Below are positions 22,001-32,570 of a stretch of 64,000 nt of DNA, one piece after another. Below the pieces are notes generated by a model that was not told where the DNA came from, ran no database searches, and was given only the letters and a program-made list of their open reading frames with translations. The translations under genes and the position numbers were made by a program. Source of the DNA: Carettochelys insculpta (taxonomy: Eukaryota; Chordata; Testudines; Carettochelyidae); the NCBI RefSeq assembly GCF_033958435.1, contig NC_134152.1, forward strand, positions 15,982,001-16,046,000, given 5' to 3'. Position 1 is the first letter of the stretch; every line of letters starts with the position of its first letter.

Positions 22001-22588
22001 TTTAATATGATGGAATCCTGCAGATTAAAGTAAGCAATACTTGTTTTGGTTTTAAGAAGGCTCTGTGTTGCACAGTTTGGCTATGGACACAGAGTCTGGA
22101 AGGGAAGAATTGAAGTTCCAAACCAGTTGAATTTGCTGAATAAGATAATGGGCTCTTCAGCCTAGCAGTCAAATGTAGAAGATGATACAATGACTGTAGC
22201 TGGACAAATTCACACAGGAAATAAAGCACATTTTCAACAGTGAGGATAATTATCTAATTACTGGAGGAACAACTTGCCAGAGGTTGTGTGAGATTTGCCA
22301 CCACTAGCAATTTTTAAATCAAAATAAAATATATGTGCTCATTCAAACAGGAGTTAATTCAGGGAACTGCTTTTGCCTGTGCTATTCAGACAAGATGAAC
22401 ACATCACCTGTGCCCTTATCTATGACTCTATGACAGACATGAGACCTGACCCTGGAAAAGGTGAGCTTAGAGAGAGGAGAGATGGATATGACAAAGATCT
22501 AGGAGAGGAGACTGAGACAAGGAACTACAGGGGACTGGAGGTATGGACTGAGACTAGATGAGAAATGCAGGGAGAGGACTGAGACTGG
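22001..22588. other. No recognised feature
   Basis: No coding or repeat signature was recognised, apart from possible decay of the preceding old repeat. Confidence 0.4.
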
Positions 22589-22862
22589 GGCTGCATCTAC
22601 CCTATGAGATACAATTGAATTGATTAATATCGATTTTGTAACTCTGGAATTTATTAATTCAGTTTTGACTCCTCACGTCCCCACATGCTCCTCACAAAAT
22701 CGACTTATTGCTGCCACACTCAACTGGCAAATATTGACTGTTGCAGCAGTGTATTGTGGGAACCTATCCCACAGCTCCCTCATCCCCGTAGCATTCTGGG
22801 TATGTTTGCTAGTCTTTGACATCATCTTCGCATGTTGCATTGTCCTTGTACCCCTCCTATGT
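22589..22862 (+). mobile_element. Harbinger-type element end, plus orientation
   Basis: Starts GGCTGCATCTACCCTATGAG and continues CAAAATCGACTTATTGCTGC, GTGTATTGTGGGAACCTATC, CCACAGCTCCCTCATCC, TAGCATTCTGGGTATG. It is the same-family counterpart of 19660-20031 in opposite orientation. The right end is missing. Confidence 0.7.
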
Positions 22863-23653
22863 TAAGGAAACTTTCTTTTTTCCAGTCGGAAGGAAGGAAA
22901 AATAGGACATTAACAAAGGGGGTAAAGTTAACAGAAATCTTTCTTCAGTAACAGAATTATCTGTGTGATAGATATGGCCTATGATTGTAGAATGCCCATT
23001 TATTTGGTTTTCAATATGGGTAGCTTTGTTTTCATTCTCTTTGTAAACCAAAAGATCTCAAGGAACTTGGTACTTTGCTATTTATTTTGCTTATCTGCTA
23101 TTCTGTTTATATAGCAAATGTCAGTAATTTGAGATGTGAGGTTTCTGTGTATGTTGTAGTTATGAAACCATAAGAGAAACATCATAATGACTAATAGTTG
23201 TTGTGATATTCTTCATTGTTGCCTTGGTGAGCTAATTATTAAACCTATGCAGCTAAACTAGGTCACATCTGACCAAATCTGGTGATGAAAATCTGCTCTT
23301 TGACACTGGAGTATATTCAGAATCGCTCCAATGAAATACAGAATTTAATTATTGTCTTTAACATTTGGAATTGATCAGGACTAGAAGAGTCAATTGGCTT
23401 TTCAGCTGAGACTGAATTTTTTAGATCTTCAGCAACTTCAAAGTAGTTTAAGTTTAAATTGTAATAACATAATTGTTACAGGCTTTAGACGTCTACAGGA
23501 AAATTAATTGGTAATGTCAGATGAGTTTTAAATATCACCAGAAAAATTTCCTTTTGTTTTTATTTTCTGGTGCATGTTGATTAGAAGAGATAGGGATTCA
23601 GATATTTCCTGACCAGCCGTATATTCGTTATATGGGTTTGAAAATCTCTTCTT
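22863..23653. other. No recognised feature; AT-rich DNA
   Basis: AT-rich DNA without a recognisable gene or repeat, directly beside the CR1 cluster. Confidence 0.5.
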
Positions 23654-24842
23654 AGAATCATAGAATCCTAGGGCTGGAAGGGACCTTGGGAGGTCATCTA
23701 GTCCAGTCCCCTGCTTCAAGCAGGATCAACCCCAACAAAGTCATCCCAGCCAGGACCTTGTTAAGCCGGTACTTAAAAACCTCAAGGGATGGAGAATCCA
23801 CCACCTCTCTTGGTAACACATTCCAAGTGCTTCACCACCCTCCTGGTGAAGTAGTTTTTCCTAATACCCAACCTACACCTCTCCCTCTTTAACTTCAGAC
23901 CATTGCTCCTTGTTCTGTCATCTGACACCACTGAGAACAGTCTCTCACCATCTTCTTTAGAGCTCCCCTTCAGGAAGTGGAAGGATGCTATTAAATCACC
24001 CCTCCGTCTTCTGTTCTGTAAACTAAATAAACCCAAATCCCTCAGCCTCTCCTCATGGGTCATACGCTCCAGCCCCTTAATCATTTTTGTTGCCCTCTGC
24101 TGATCCTGCTCCGGCACATCCACGTCCTTTTTATACTGAGGGGCCCAAAACTGGACGCAATATTCCAGATGTGGCCTCACCAGTCCCAAATAGAGGGAAA
24201 CAACCACTTCTCTAGATCTGCATGAAATGCTCCTCCTAATGCACCCCAATATGCCATTAGCCTCCTTGGCTACAAGGGCACACTGTTTACTTATATCCAG
24301 CCTTTCATCCACCCTAACCCCTAGATTCCTTTCTGCTGTACTCCTGCTTAGCCAGTCGGTTCCCAGCCTATAACAATACTTGGGATTCTTCCATCCCAAG
24401 TGCAGGACTCTACAATTCTCCTTGTTGAACCGCATCAGATTTCTTTTGGTCCAATCCTCCAATTCATCCAGGTCACTCTGGATCCTACCCTCCAGCGTAT
24501 CTACCTCTCCCCGTAGCTTCGTGTCATCTGCAAACTTGCTGAGGGTGCAATCCAATCCCTCATCCATGTCATTAATAAAGAGCCTTGCAGCGCTCCACTT
24601 GAAAACGCCTGACATCCAGATGTTGAGCCATTAACCACTACCCGACCGTCAAGCCAGCCTTCTATCCATCTTATAGTCCATGGATCCAATCCATACTTCC
24701 TTAACTTATGGGCAAGAATGTTGTGGGAGACTGGATCAAAAACTTTGCTGAAGTCAAGGTGTATCACATCCACTGACTTCCCCATATCCACAGAGCCTGT
24801 TACCTCATCACAGAAGCTAATCAGTTTGGTAAGGCAGGACTT
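23654..24842 (-). mobile_element. CR1 LINE (outer copy), segment 3: C-terminal RT and 3' end
   Basis: The minus strand encodes the C-terminal half of CR1 ORF2: VDVIHLDFSKVFDPVSHNIL, the FADDTKLRGEVDTLEGR block, LGVRVDERLDISKQCALVAK, the [20 protein letters not shown] block and LIASFHFLKGSSKEDGERLF. The CR1 3' end follows at 23654-23760 (GGGCTGGAAGGGACCTTGGG). The last 278 codons (24615-23782) are open, although the C-terminal line breaks near the end. The RT catalytic FADD is intact. This is the 3' part of one CR1 copy whose other parts are at 26033-26315 and 28308-29345. It was interrupted at 24838-24842 by another CR1. Confidence 0.9.
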
Positions 24843-26032
24843 GTGGATAGGGGAGAAGCGGTCGATGTGGTATACCTAGACTTTAGTAAAGCATTTGATA
24901 CGGTCTCACATGATATTCTTATAAAAAAAAAAAAAACTAGGCAAATACAATTTAGATGAGGCTACTATAAGGTGGGTGCATAACTGGCTGGATAACCATA
25001 CCCAGAGAGTAGTTCTTAATGGTTCTCAATCCTGCTGGAGAAGTATAACAAGTGGGGTTCCGCAGGGGTCTGTGTTAACACTGGTTGTGTTCAATGTCTT
25101 CATCAATGATTTAGATATTGGCATAGAAAATTCGCTTATTAAGTTTGCAGATGATACCAAGTTGGGAGGGGTTGCAACTGCTTTGGAGGATAGGTCATAA
25201 TTCAAAATGATCTGGATAAACTGGAGAAATGGTCTGAGGTAAACAGGATGAAGTTTAATAAGGACAAATGCAAAGTGCTCCACTTAGGAAGGAACAGTCA
25301 GTTTCACACATACAGAATGGGGAAAGACTGTCTAGGAACGACTACAGCAGAAAGGGATCTAGGGATTATAGTGGACCACAAGCTAAATATGAGTCAACAG
25401 TGTGATGCTGTTGCAAAAAAAGCAAACATGATTCTGGGATGCATTAACAGGTGTGTTCTGAACAAGACACACGAAGTCATTCTTCCGCTCTACTCTGCGC
25501 TGGTTAGGCCTCAGCTGGAGTATTGTGTCCAGTTCTGGGCACCGCAGTTCAAAAAAGATGTGGAGAAACTAGAGAGGATCCAGAAAAGAGCAACAAGAAT
25601 GATTAAAGGTCTAGGGAATGTGACCTATGAAGAAAGGCTGACAGAATTGGGCTTGTTTAGTTTGGAAAAGAGAAGATTGAGGGGAGACGTGATAGCGGTT
25701 TTCAGGTATCTAAAAGGGAGTCATAAGGAGGAAGGAGAAAACTTGCTCTTCTTGGCCTCTGAGGATAGAACAAGAGGCAATGGACTTAAACTGCAGCAAG
25801 GGAGGTTTAGGTTGGACATTAGGAAAAAGTTCCTAACTGTCAGGGCGGTCAAACAGTGGAATAAATTGCCAAGGGAGGATGTGGAATCTCCGTCGCTGGA
25901 GATATTTATGAACAGGTTAGATAGATGTCTATCAGGGATGGTTTAAATAGTACTTGGTCCTGCCATTGGGGCAGGGGGCTGGACTCGATGGCCTTTGAAG
26001 TCCCTTCCAGTCCTAGTGTTCTATGATTCTAT
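24843..26032 (+). mobile_element. CR1 LINE 3' copy inserted in the outer CR1
   Basis: The plus strand reads [20 protein letters not shown], then an A run at 24922-24935 that shifts the frame, then [40 protein letters not shown], stop, and 232 open codons (25248-25946) with the CR1 C-terminal blocks. The 3' end is CCTAGTGTTCTATGATTCTATGA. GACTT occurs on both sides (24838-24842 and 26033-26037), a 5-bp target duplication. When the insert is ignored, the outer CR1 frame continues across the site as GKS-CLTK. The copy is 5'-truncated, starts within the RT domain, and cannot be active. Confidence 0.9.
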
Positions 26033-26315
26033 GACTTTCCCGTGGTGAATCCATGTTGGCTACTTTTGATCACTTTCCCTTCTTCCACGTGCTCCAAAAT
26101 GGATTCCTTGAGGATCCCTTTCATTATTTTCCCAGGGACAGAGGTAAGGCTGACCAGTCTATAGTTCCCTGGATTGTCCTTCTTTCCATTTTTAAAGATG
26201 AACACTACATTTGCCTTTTTCCTGTCATCTGGGATCTGTCTCAACCTCCAAGAGTCTTTGAAAATAATGGCCAAAGGCTCAGCACTGACTTCTGCCAGTT
26301 CCCTCAGTACCCTTA
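26033..26315 (-). mobile_element. CR1 LINE (outer copy), segment 2: N-terminal RT
   Basis: The minus strand encodes [60 protein letters not shown] and SQHGFTTGKS. This is the start of the RT domain of the outer CR1. It ends at the nested CR1 on one side and at the Penelope-like element on the other. Compared with the CR1 at 42029-44598, about 166 codons are missing between this segment and segment 1, exactly where the Penelope-like element sits. Confidence 0.9.
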
Positions 26316-28307
26316 AAAAGCAGTCAAGTAGCACTTTAAAGACTAGCAAAGTAGTTTATTAGGTGAGCTTTCGTGGGACAGACCCACTTCTTCAGACCAT
26401 GTCCAGACCAGAACAGACTCAATATTTAAGACACAGAGAACCAAAAACAGTAAGCAAGGAGGACAAATCAGAAAAAGATACTCAAGGTGAGCAAATCAGA
26501 GAGTGGAGGGGTGGGGGGGGAGATCAAGAATTAGATTGAGTTAGGTATGCAGACAAGCCCCTATAGTGACTCAGAAAGTTCACATCGCGATTTAAACCAT
26601 ATGTTAATGTTCCGAATTTGAATATAAATGTCAGTTCATCCACTTCCCTTTCTACAAAGGAGCGATAATTTCTTTTCAGTAACACACATACTTTGAGGTC
26701 ATTGACAGAATGCCCCATTCCATTAAAATGTTGACTGACTTGTTTGTGGATCTGGAGTGTTTTGATGTCTGTTTTGTGCCCGTTGACCCTTTGTCTAAGG
26801 GAGTTAGAAGTCTGTCCAATATACAAAGCATCTGGGCATTGTTGGCACATGATGGCATATATGATGTTAGTAGAGGAGCATGAGAAAGTGCCCGTGATTC
26901 TGTGAGTAACCTGGTTAGGTCCAGTGATGGTATTTCCAGAGAAGATATGTGGACAAAGCTGGCATCGGTCTTTGTTGCAGGGAAAGGTTCCAGGACTGGT
27001 GTTCCTGGGGTATAGCCTGTGGCTGTTAGTAAGGATCCTCATGAGGTTGGGAGGTTGTCTGTAGGAAAGAACAGGCATGTCACCCAGGGCCTTCTGGAGT
27101 GTAGCATCCTGATTAAGAATAGGTTGTAGGTCTTTAATAATTCGTTGCAGTGGTCTGAGTTGGGGGCTGTAAGTGATGACCAGTGGTGTTCTGTTCTTGG
27201 CTTTTTTGGGCTGATCTTGGAGTAGCTGGTTTCTGGGTATGCATCTGGCCCTGTCGATTTGTTTTTTTACTTCTCCTGGTGGGTAATTCAGGTTTATGAA
27301 TATTTGGTAAAGTTCTTGTAGTTTTTGGTCTCTGTCAGTTGGATCAGAGCAAATGCGATTATACCTAAGAGCTTGACTGTAAACAATGGATCTAGTCACG
27401 TGTGCAGGATGGAAACTAGAAGGGTGTAGATAAGTATAGCAATCAGTAGGTTTTTGGTACAGTGTGGTACTGATCAGGCCATCCTTGATTAGTACTGTAG
27501 TGTCCAGGAAATGTATCTCTTGCATGTTGTAATCGAGGCATAAGTTGATGGTGGGGTGTAGATTGTTAAAGTCTCTGTGGAATTCTTCTAGAGCCTCTGC
27601 ACCATGGGTCCAAATCATAAAGATGTCATCAATGTATCTTAAGTAGAAGAGTGGTAATAGGGGACGAGAGCTGAGGAATCGTTCCAGGTCAGCAATAAAT
27701 ATATTAGCATATTGTGGGGCCATGCGGGTGCCCATAGCAGTTCCACTAATCTGGAGGTATAAATTGTCCCCAAAATGGAAATGATTGTGTGTGAGAACAA
27801 AGTAACAGAGGTCAGACACCAGATTGGCTGTGGTGGCATCAGGGATGGTGTTCCTGATTGCTTGTAATCTGTCTTTATGTGGAATATTAGTGTAGAGAAC
27901 CTCTACATCCATTGTGGCAAGGTTGGCGTTATCAGGAACTTTTCCGATGTTTTGTAATTTCCTCAGGAAGTTGGTGGTATCTCGGATATAGCTGGGAGCG
28001 TTGGTGGCATAGGGTTTGAGGAGGGAATCCACGTAACTGGATAGTCCGGTGGTAAGGGTGCCAATACCTGAAATGATAGGGTGTCCAGGGTTTCCAGGTT
28101 TGTGGATTTTGGGAAGTAAATAGAGTAATCCAGGCTGCGGCTCAGATGGTGTGTCTGAGTTAATGAGGTCCCAAGTAGCAGCAGGGCGTTCCTTCAGTAG
28201 TTGTTGTAATTTCCTTTGGAATTCCAAAGTGGGATCAGCGGAGAGAGGTCTGTAAAATGTGGTGTTGGAGAGTTGTCTGGCTGCCTCCTGTTCATAGTCT
28301 GACTTAT
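26316..28307 (-). mobile_element. Penelope-like element, 5'-truncated, with long intact frame
   Basis: A retroelement of the Penelope-like group in minus orientation inside the outer CR1. Its 3' noncoding end (26316-26523) contains CAGTCAAGTAGCACTTTAAA, GAGCTTTCGTGGGACAGACC and GACCAGAACAGACTCAATAT, also found at 18183-18290. The coding part is open from the junction near 28307 to the stop near 26524. At the 5' junction the CR1 word TTTGT overlaps the Penelope reading VILNKSDYEQ, a microhomology of about 5 bp. About 500 bp of CR1 is missing at the insertion site, so no target duplication can be read. The lack of stops makes this one of the younger insertions of the window. Confidence 0.88.
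26524..28307 (-). CDS. Penelope-like reverse transcriptase with GIY-YIG endonuclease, N-terminally truncated
   Basis: About 594 open codons on the minus strand. Numbering from EFQRK (28224) as residue 2: LLPKIHKPGNPGHPIISG (37-54), the ATMDVEVLYTNIP block with the first catalytic Asp near 107, the SGTAMGTRMAPQYANIFIAD block (161-180) and LRYIDDIFMIW (196-206) with catalytic Asp-Asp at 200-201. A linker then has Cys pairs (CNKDRCQLC, 417-425). The C-terminal nuclease shows IIYAIMCQQCPD (455-466), LYIGQTSNSLRQRVNGHK (468-485), then FVEREVDEL (525-533) with the expected Glu and LTYGLNRD (541-548). This is the usual RT-then-GIY-YIG order of Penelope-like elements. In such elements the RT copies the transcript and the nuclease nicks the target. 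The N-terminus is missing, so an active full protein is unlikely, but no key residue that I can see is lost. Confidence 0.88.
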
Positions 28308-29345
28308 TCAGGATGACAAAGAGGGATGGTTTGTTCCTGTGCCTTCAGTAAGACTTCTTTAAAATACTGCCAGTTCTCTTGAACTCTTTTCCCCTTCATT
28401 TTCATTTCCCAAGAGATCCTGCTCAACAGTTCTCTCAGGGAGATGAAGTCTGCTCTTTTGAAATCAAGGGTCTGTATGTTACTGCTCACCCTTCTTCCTT
28501 TCGTCCGGATCCTGAAATCTACTATCTCATGGTCACTGCAGCCCAGGTTTCCACTCCCTTCTATTTCTCCTACTAGTTCTTCTTTGTTTGTGAGCAGCAG
28601 GTCAAGTTGTGCAAGGCCTCTGGTTGGTTCCTTCAGCACTTGTACCAAGAAGTTATACCCAAGATTCTCCAAAAACTTCCTGGATTGTCTGTGTGCTGCT
28701 GTATTGGTCTCCCAACAAATGTCTGGATGATTAAAGTCTCCAATGAGAACAGGGTGTGTGATTTGGAAGCTTCATTTAGCTGCCTGAAGAAATCCTCATC
28801 TACCTCATCTCCCTGATCTGGCGCTCTATATCAGACACCAACTACAACATCACCTCTGTTACTCCCGCCTCTAAGCTTAACCCAAAGACACTCAACTGGA
28901 TTTTCTCCCTCCTTATACTGGAGCTCTGCGCAATCATACTGCTCCCTCACATAGAGCGCAACTCCTCCTCCTTTCTCCCCGTCTGTCCTTCCTAAACAGT
29001 TTATAACCTTTCACGACTGTGCTCCAGTTATGCAAATCACCCCACCAAGTCTCCGTTATTCCAACCACCTCATATTTCTTTGACTGTGCCAGGGCCTCTA
29101 ATTCTTCCTGTTTGTTCCCCAGGCTTCTGGCATTTGTGTATAAGCACCTTAGAGAAGTGGCTGTTTGGCCCACTTTCTCCTCTTCACCCAGGAAACCTAC
29201 TTGATCGTTCCCTCCTCCTTACCCACTTACCTCAGGGCTTGTGTCACCATCCCCTGACGAACCTAGTTTAAAGCCCTCCTCACTAGGTTTGCAAGCCTGC
29301 TCGCAAAGATGCTCTTTCCTCTCTTCATGAGGTGGATCCCATAAC
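28308..29345 (-). mobile_element. CR1 LINE (outer copy), segment 1: endonuclease and linker
   Basis: The minus strand starts near 29345 with the CR1 region before ORF2 (a conserved stretch read as GCCTGCTCGCAAAGATGCTC on the plus strand). It then encodes LRCLYTNARSLGNKQEELEA, LAQSKKYEVVGITETWW, GGGVALYVREQYDCAELQYK (frame change), YRAPDQGDEVDEDFFRQLNE, a short frameshifted part, LENLGYNFLVQVLKEPTRGL, LDLLLTNKEELVGEIEGSGN, CSDHEIVDFRI and QYFKEVLLKAQEQTIPLC. ITETWW and SDHEIVDF are endonuclease landmarks. This segment holds almost the whole apurinic-type endonuclease domain, which is lost from most CR1 copies. It ends at the Penelope-like junction. Confidence 0.88.
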
Positions 29346-29350
29346 TTCCT

Positions 29351-29600
29351 AGCATCTAGTTACCTAGTCCAGCCCCCCACTTGAAGCAGAATAAATCCCA
29401 TCTAAGTCATCTGACCCATGACTTTGTCAAGCCAGGACTTAAAAACATCTAGGGATGAAGAATCCACCACCTCTCTAGGCAATGCATTCCAGTGCTTCAC
29501 CACCCTCCTGATGAAGTAGTTTTTCCTAATATCCAACCCACTTTTCTTCTTCTGTAACTTCAGACCATTGCTCCTTGTTCTGCCACCTATCTAAGCAAGA
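29351..29600 (-). mobile_element. CR1 3'-end fragment, second subfamily
   Basis: The reverse complement of CCTAGTCCAGCCCCCCACTT, GAATCCACCACCTCTCTAGG and CTCCTTGTTCTGCCACC is a CR1 C-terminus and 3' end. It directly follows the 5' end of the outer CR1 on the same strand and is a separate copy. Confidence 0.85.
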
Positions 29601-30019
29601 TACCAGAGGTTCTTTTCGCCATTGATTTGATAATTTGTGATTAAACTCTTGTCTCTCTGGGCCATCAAAGCACTTTGAATTTTTCTCATTGGCATTCTAT
29701 AAAAAACCAGGCCCTTTAATTTTAGCAAGAAGATGAAGCAATACATAAATGTAGCATTACTTACCCAAGAAAACAGTTATCTTGGAAATATCCTGTGAAA
29801 TTGCATCTTATGCTGGTCATATGAACTCATGAATCCTATTTGAAATATGATACCAAGAGCAATTGTTGACCTGATGATATGTAGGTTTACCTGTTGCACC
29901 ATGTCATAGTCTTGTACTCTGACTCTCCTCTCTGGGACACCATTGCTCAATGCCCAGCCAGATATACCATCCTTTGTCTTCAGGGCCGTGAGGCCTTCTG
30001 GCCAAAGGCAATATAAATC
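29601..30019. other. No recognised feature
   Basis: Unassigned DNA. Short frames lack domains. Confidence 0.4.
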
Positions 30020-30020
30020 G

Positions 30021-30170
30021 TCCTGGAGTTTGGGGCATTGTGACCAAGCCAACAGAATCAATACAAAACATGCCAGCAGTCAGGGCAGTGCAGCCTAGCT
30101 GCCAGAGTGAATACAAAACATCCCTGTGGTTGGGGCAGTGCAGCCTAGTGGCCAGAATCAGTCACAGTGG
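30021..30170 (+). repeat. Three 50-bp tandem units
   Basis: Units at 30021-30070, 30071-30120 and 30121-30170 share a pattern: GG(A/T)GTTTGGGGCA or CAGTCAGGGCAGTG, then CAGCCTAG, GCCAGA(A/G)T and AATACAAAACAT (units 1 and 2) or a diverged end (unit 3). The period is exactly 50 bp without gaps. The flanks (30240-30640) are GC-rich, so this may be part of a larger LTR-type repeat. Confidence 0.75.
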
Positions 30171-30640
30171 CACCCCTTTCTCTTTTTAGCTTCACCCTAG
30201 GGACTTAATGGCAGGGAAGATGGCCCACCATGGGTCCGTGGGAATTCAACCACAACACGCCAACTGAGTCAGGTTAGAGGTACCATTCCCTTGTCTCCTC
30301 TGGGTTCCTTTCTATCCTGTGTCCAGAAGCTGACATCTGCAGGCTGCTGTGGTTACTAGGTTCCTCCGCAAAGACCTTCTGGGTTTCCCTGGGTTCTGGG
30401 CTCCAGGGGCCAGCAGGGCTTTCAAACTAAGGTACCAGAGGTTCTTCACCAGGAGTCTCTGTCTCAGATCCTTCCTCTACAGCCCTCCCTGCCTCACTGA
30501 GCTGGGTTACTGACTTTTATATTTGTTCTCCAGCTGGAACACGCCTAGAAGGACCTTGCGGGGGCATGGCCTCCTCAGCCCAAAGAGCGGGATTAACCTG
30601 TTGTGGGGCTTGTGTGCCATGTGACACACTGAATACTTAA
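30171..30640. other. GC-rich decayed repeat, possibly LTR-related
   Basis: The stretch with CTGGGTTACTGACTTTTATA, CACGCCTAGAAGGACC, GGGGGCATGGCCTCC and GCGGGATTAACCTG resembles a repeated element I know from reptile genomes. I cannot name it and could not fix boundaries. Confidence 0.3.
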
Positions 30641-31804
30641 TATACAGAGCAACCCCATTTTATTGCTGTCTTCTTCTGTAATTAGTTTTCAAAGATGGTT
30701 CATTGGAGAGGTGATTCACATGTTGGAGGGAGTTTTCTTCTGATTCTTCCAATAGAGTAACATTCTATTTTTTTAAATGTAAAAGAGAATCCTTAAAATG
30801 AAGAAGAATATTTAGGTTGCAGTTGTTATTGGAAAAATTAAGAACACATCGACCCATAACTGTATCAGGAAGAGTGACTATTAGTCAAACCCTATTTTCT
30901 GGTCAAATAAAATATAGCATGCTTTCACCAGCACTCAACCATTCTGCTTTAGAATCTGTAATGTTGAACTTTTTTCTCTTTCCCTCCCTTACAACTGCCT
31001 CTCCTCTGCTGGTTTTTCAAATGAACCAAAACATTTCTTTATTCGACTCCTCAGATCAGTTTTTCTTTGTGTACTGTTGAACCACCCACAAACAAATGAG
31101 CAAACAAAAACTCTGGAAACAGAAAATGGCTGCAGGGGGATTAACCAATGTTATTTGCAATGGAAAAAAAAGTCTCCAAACCATTGTGCATTTGAAGGTT
31201 AACTGAAAAAAAATATTGAGAGGAAGGGCTACAAATAAGGAAGAGAAATGTGTAGTACAAGTATGGATCTGTAGGAGAAGAGGTGTTACAAATCTTCAGA
31301 GGTGAGATTTATGGGCTAATATATATCTTGCCTGGGCTCTCAAGAGTATATTAATTAATCCAGATGATTCCTGATCTTCTCCATGATGGAGAACTGAGGA
31401 GATCTGATTCTATTAGTTTAAGGGGAGAGGGATTGGTCTTGCAGTGGTATGGGGCTTGTTTTAAATCATTCTTCATGACGGCTGATTTTCAAAGGCACTG
31501 GAAAATCTCAAATATCGTGCTAGAGCAGGATAATTTTGTTCCAGGACCATAGTATGTCTAGTAGATATGCCACAGTTGGGTGACACCAGCACCATTTTGC
31601 AATTTGTTAATTTATTTGAGTAGAGTATTTGTGCAGTCTAATAAGATCTAGTTACAATTTTGTTGAGCAGTAGCAGCGGTGAAGATGCTAATATAACTTT
31701 GTGCCAAATATTAAACAGATTTCCATCCTTAAGGGTATAATTGAGTTTCATCGTATATTTATCTAGATAGCAGTAAGTCAAAGGTAAACCATGATAGTAC
31801 AATA
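30641..31804. other. No recognised feature; AT-rich DNA
   Basis: No gene or repeat family was recognised. Confidence 0.45.
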
Positions 31805-32196
31805 ACAGAGAGGTAGCCATGTTAGTCTGTACTACAGCAAAACGAAGCAGCAGAAATGTAGCACTTTAAGGACTAACAAAATGATTTATTCGGTGATGAG
31901 CTTTTGCGGGACAGACCCACTTCATCAGATCAATTTCATTTCCAATACAGGCTGACATTTACAAGTACAGAGGACCAAAAAAAATATTGTAATTAAAAAC
32001 TAACAAATCAAATAGGGTTGAAGGAAGGGGGTGAGAGGTGGGGGGATGTTAATTGTCCTGCCTGAGATAATTACGAGCATCAAAGGAGGAAAAGCAGTCC
32101 TTGTAACGCCTGAGGTAGTTGATGCCTCTGTTCATCCCCCAAATCATTTTGTTAGTCTTTAAAGTGCTACCTTTCTGCTGCTTTGTTTCATGATAA
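31805..32196 (-). mobile_element. Penelope-like tail, with inverted right end
   Basis: Begins AACAGAGAGGTAGCCATGTT, AGTCTGTACTACAGCAAAAC, CACTTTAAGGACTAACAAAA, GATGAGCTTTTGCGGGACAG. It continues through a stretch with GAGATAATTACGAGCATCAA, then ends in the opposite orientation with ATTTTGTTAGTCTTTAAAGTG and CTACCTTTCTGCTGCTTTGT. The organisation parallels the foldbacks at 18183 and 63077. No RT or nuclease frame remains. Confidence 0.65.
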
Positions 32197-32198
32197 TA

Positions 32199-32521
32199 CA
32201 GGCTGAACCTCTATAGTCCAGCACCGTCAGTACCTGCCTGGTGCTGAATGAGAGAATATGCCAGATCACAGGAGATCAGTATTGTCTGGCAGCGTTACCA
32301 ACACTTCCACTGCTTGCTGGGCTCTTAGAAGATATTTGGGTAAATTAGAGCTCAATAACAGCATGGAACACTGAGAGCCAGGTCTGGTGCCTGTAAACAA
32401 ACTTTATAGGACCATGGGAAACTTGTGCAACGTTCACCCCCAATCCCCCCCGATAAGTGGTTGTCTGGCTAACCAAAATTATGCTGGATTATTGTGTGCC
32501 AGACGAGAGAGGTTCAGCCTA
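32199..32521. mobile_element. Tc1/mariner-like non-autonomous element
   Basis: The left end is CAGGCTGAACCTCTATAGTC and the right end GACGAGAGAGGTTCAGCCTA, an inverted pair with the core GGCTGAACCTCT. TA lies immediately outside each end (32197-32198 and 32522-32523), as expected for the Tc1/mariner superfamily. The left end directly abuts the Penelope-like tail. The interior is about 280 bp with no transposase. Confidence 0.7.
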
Positions 32522-32570
32522 TAGTAACTATGGTATATGGCTGGCCCCAAACAGAAACTGTCTTCTAAAG

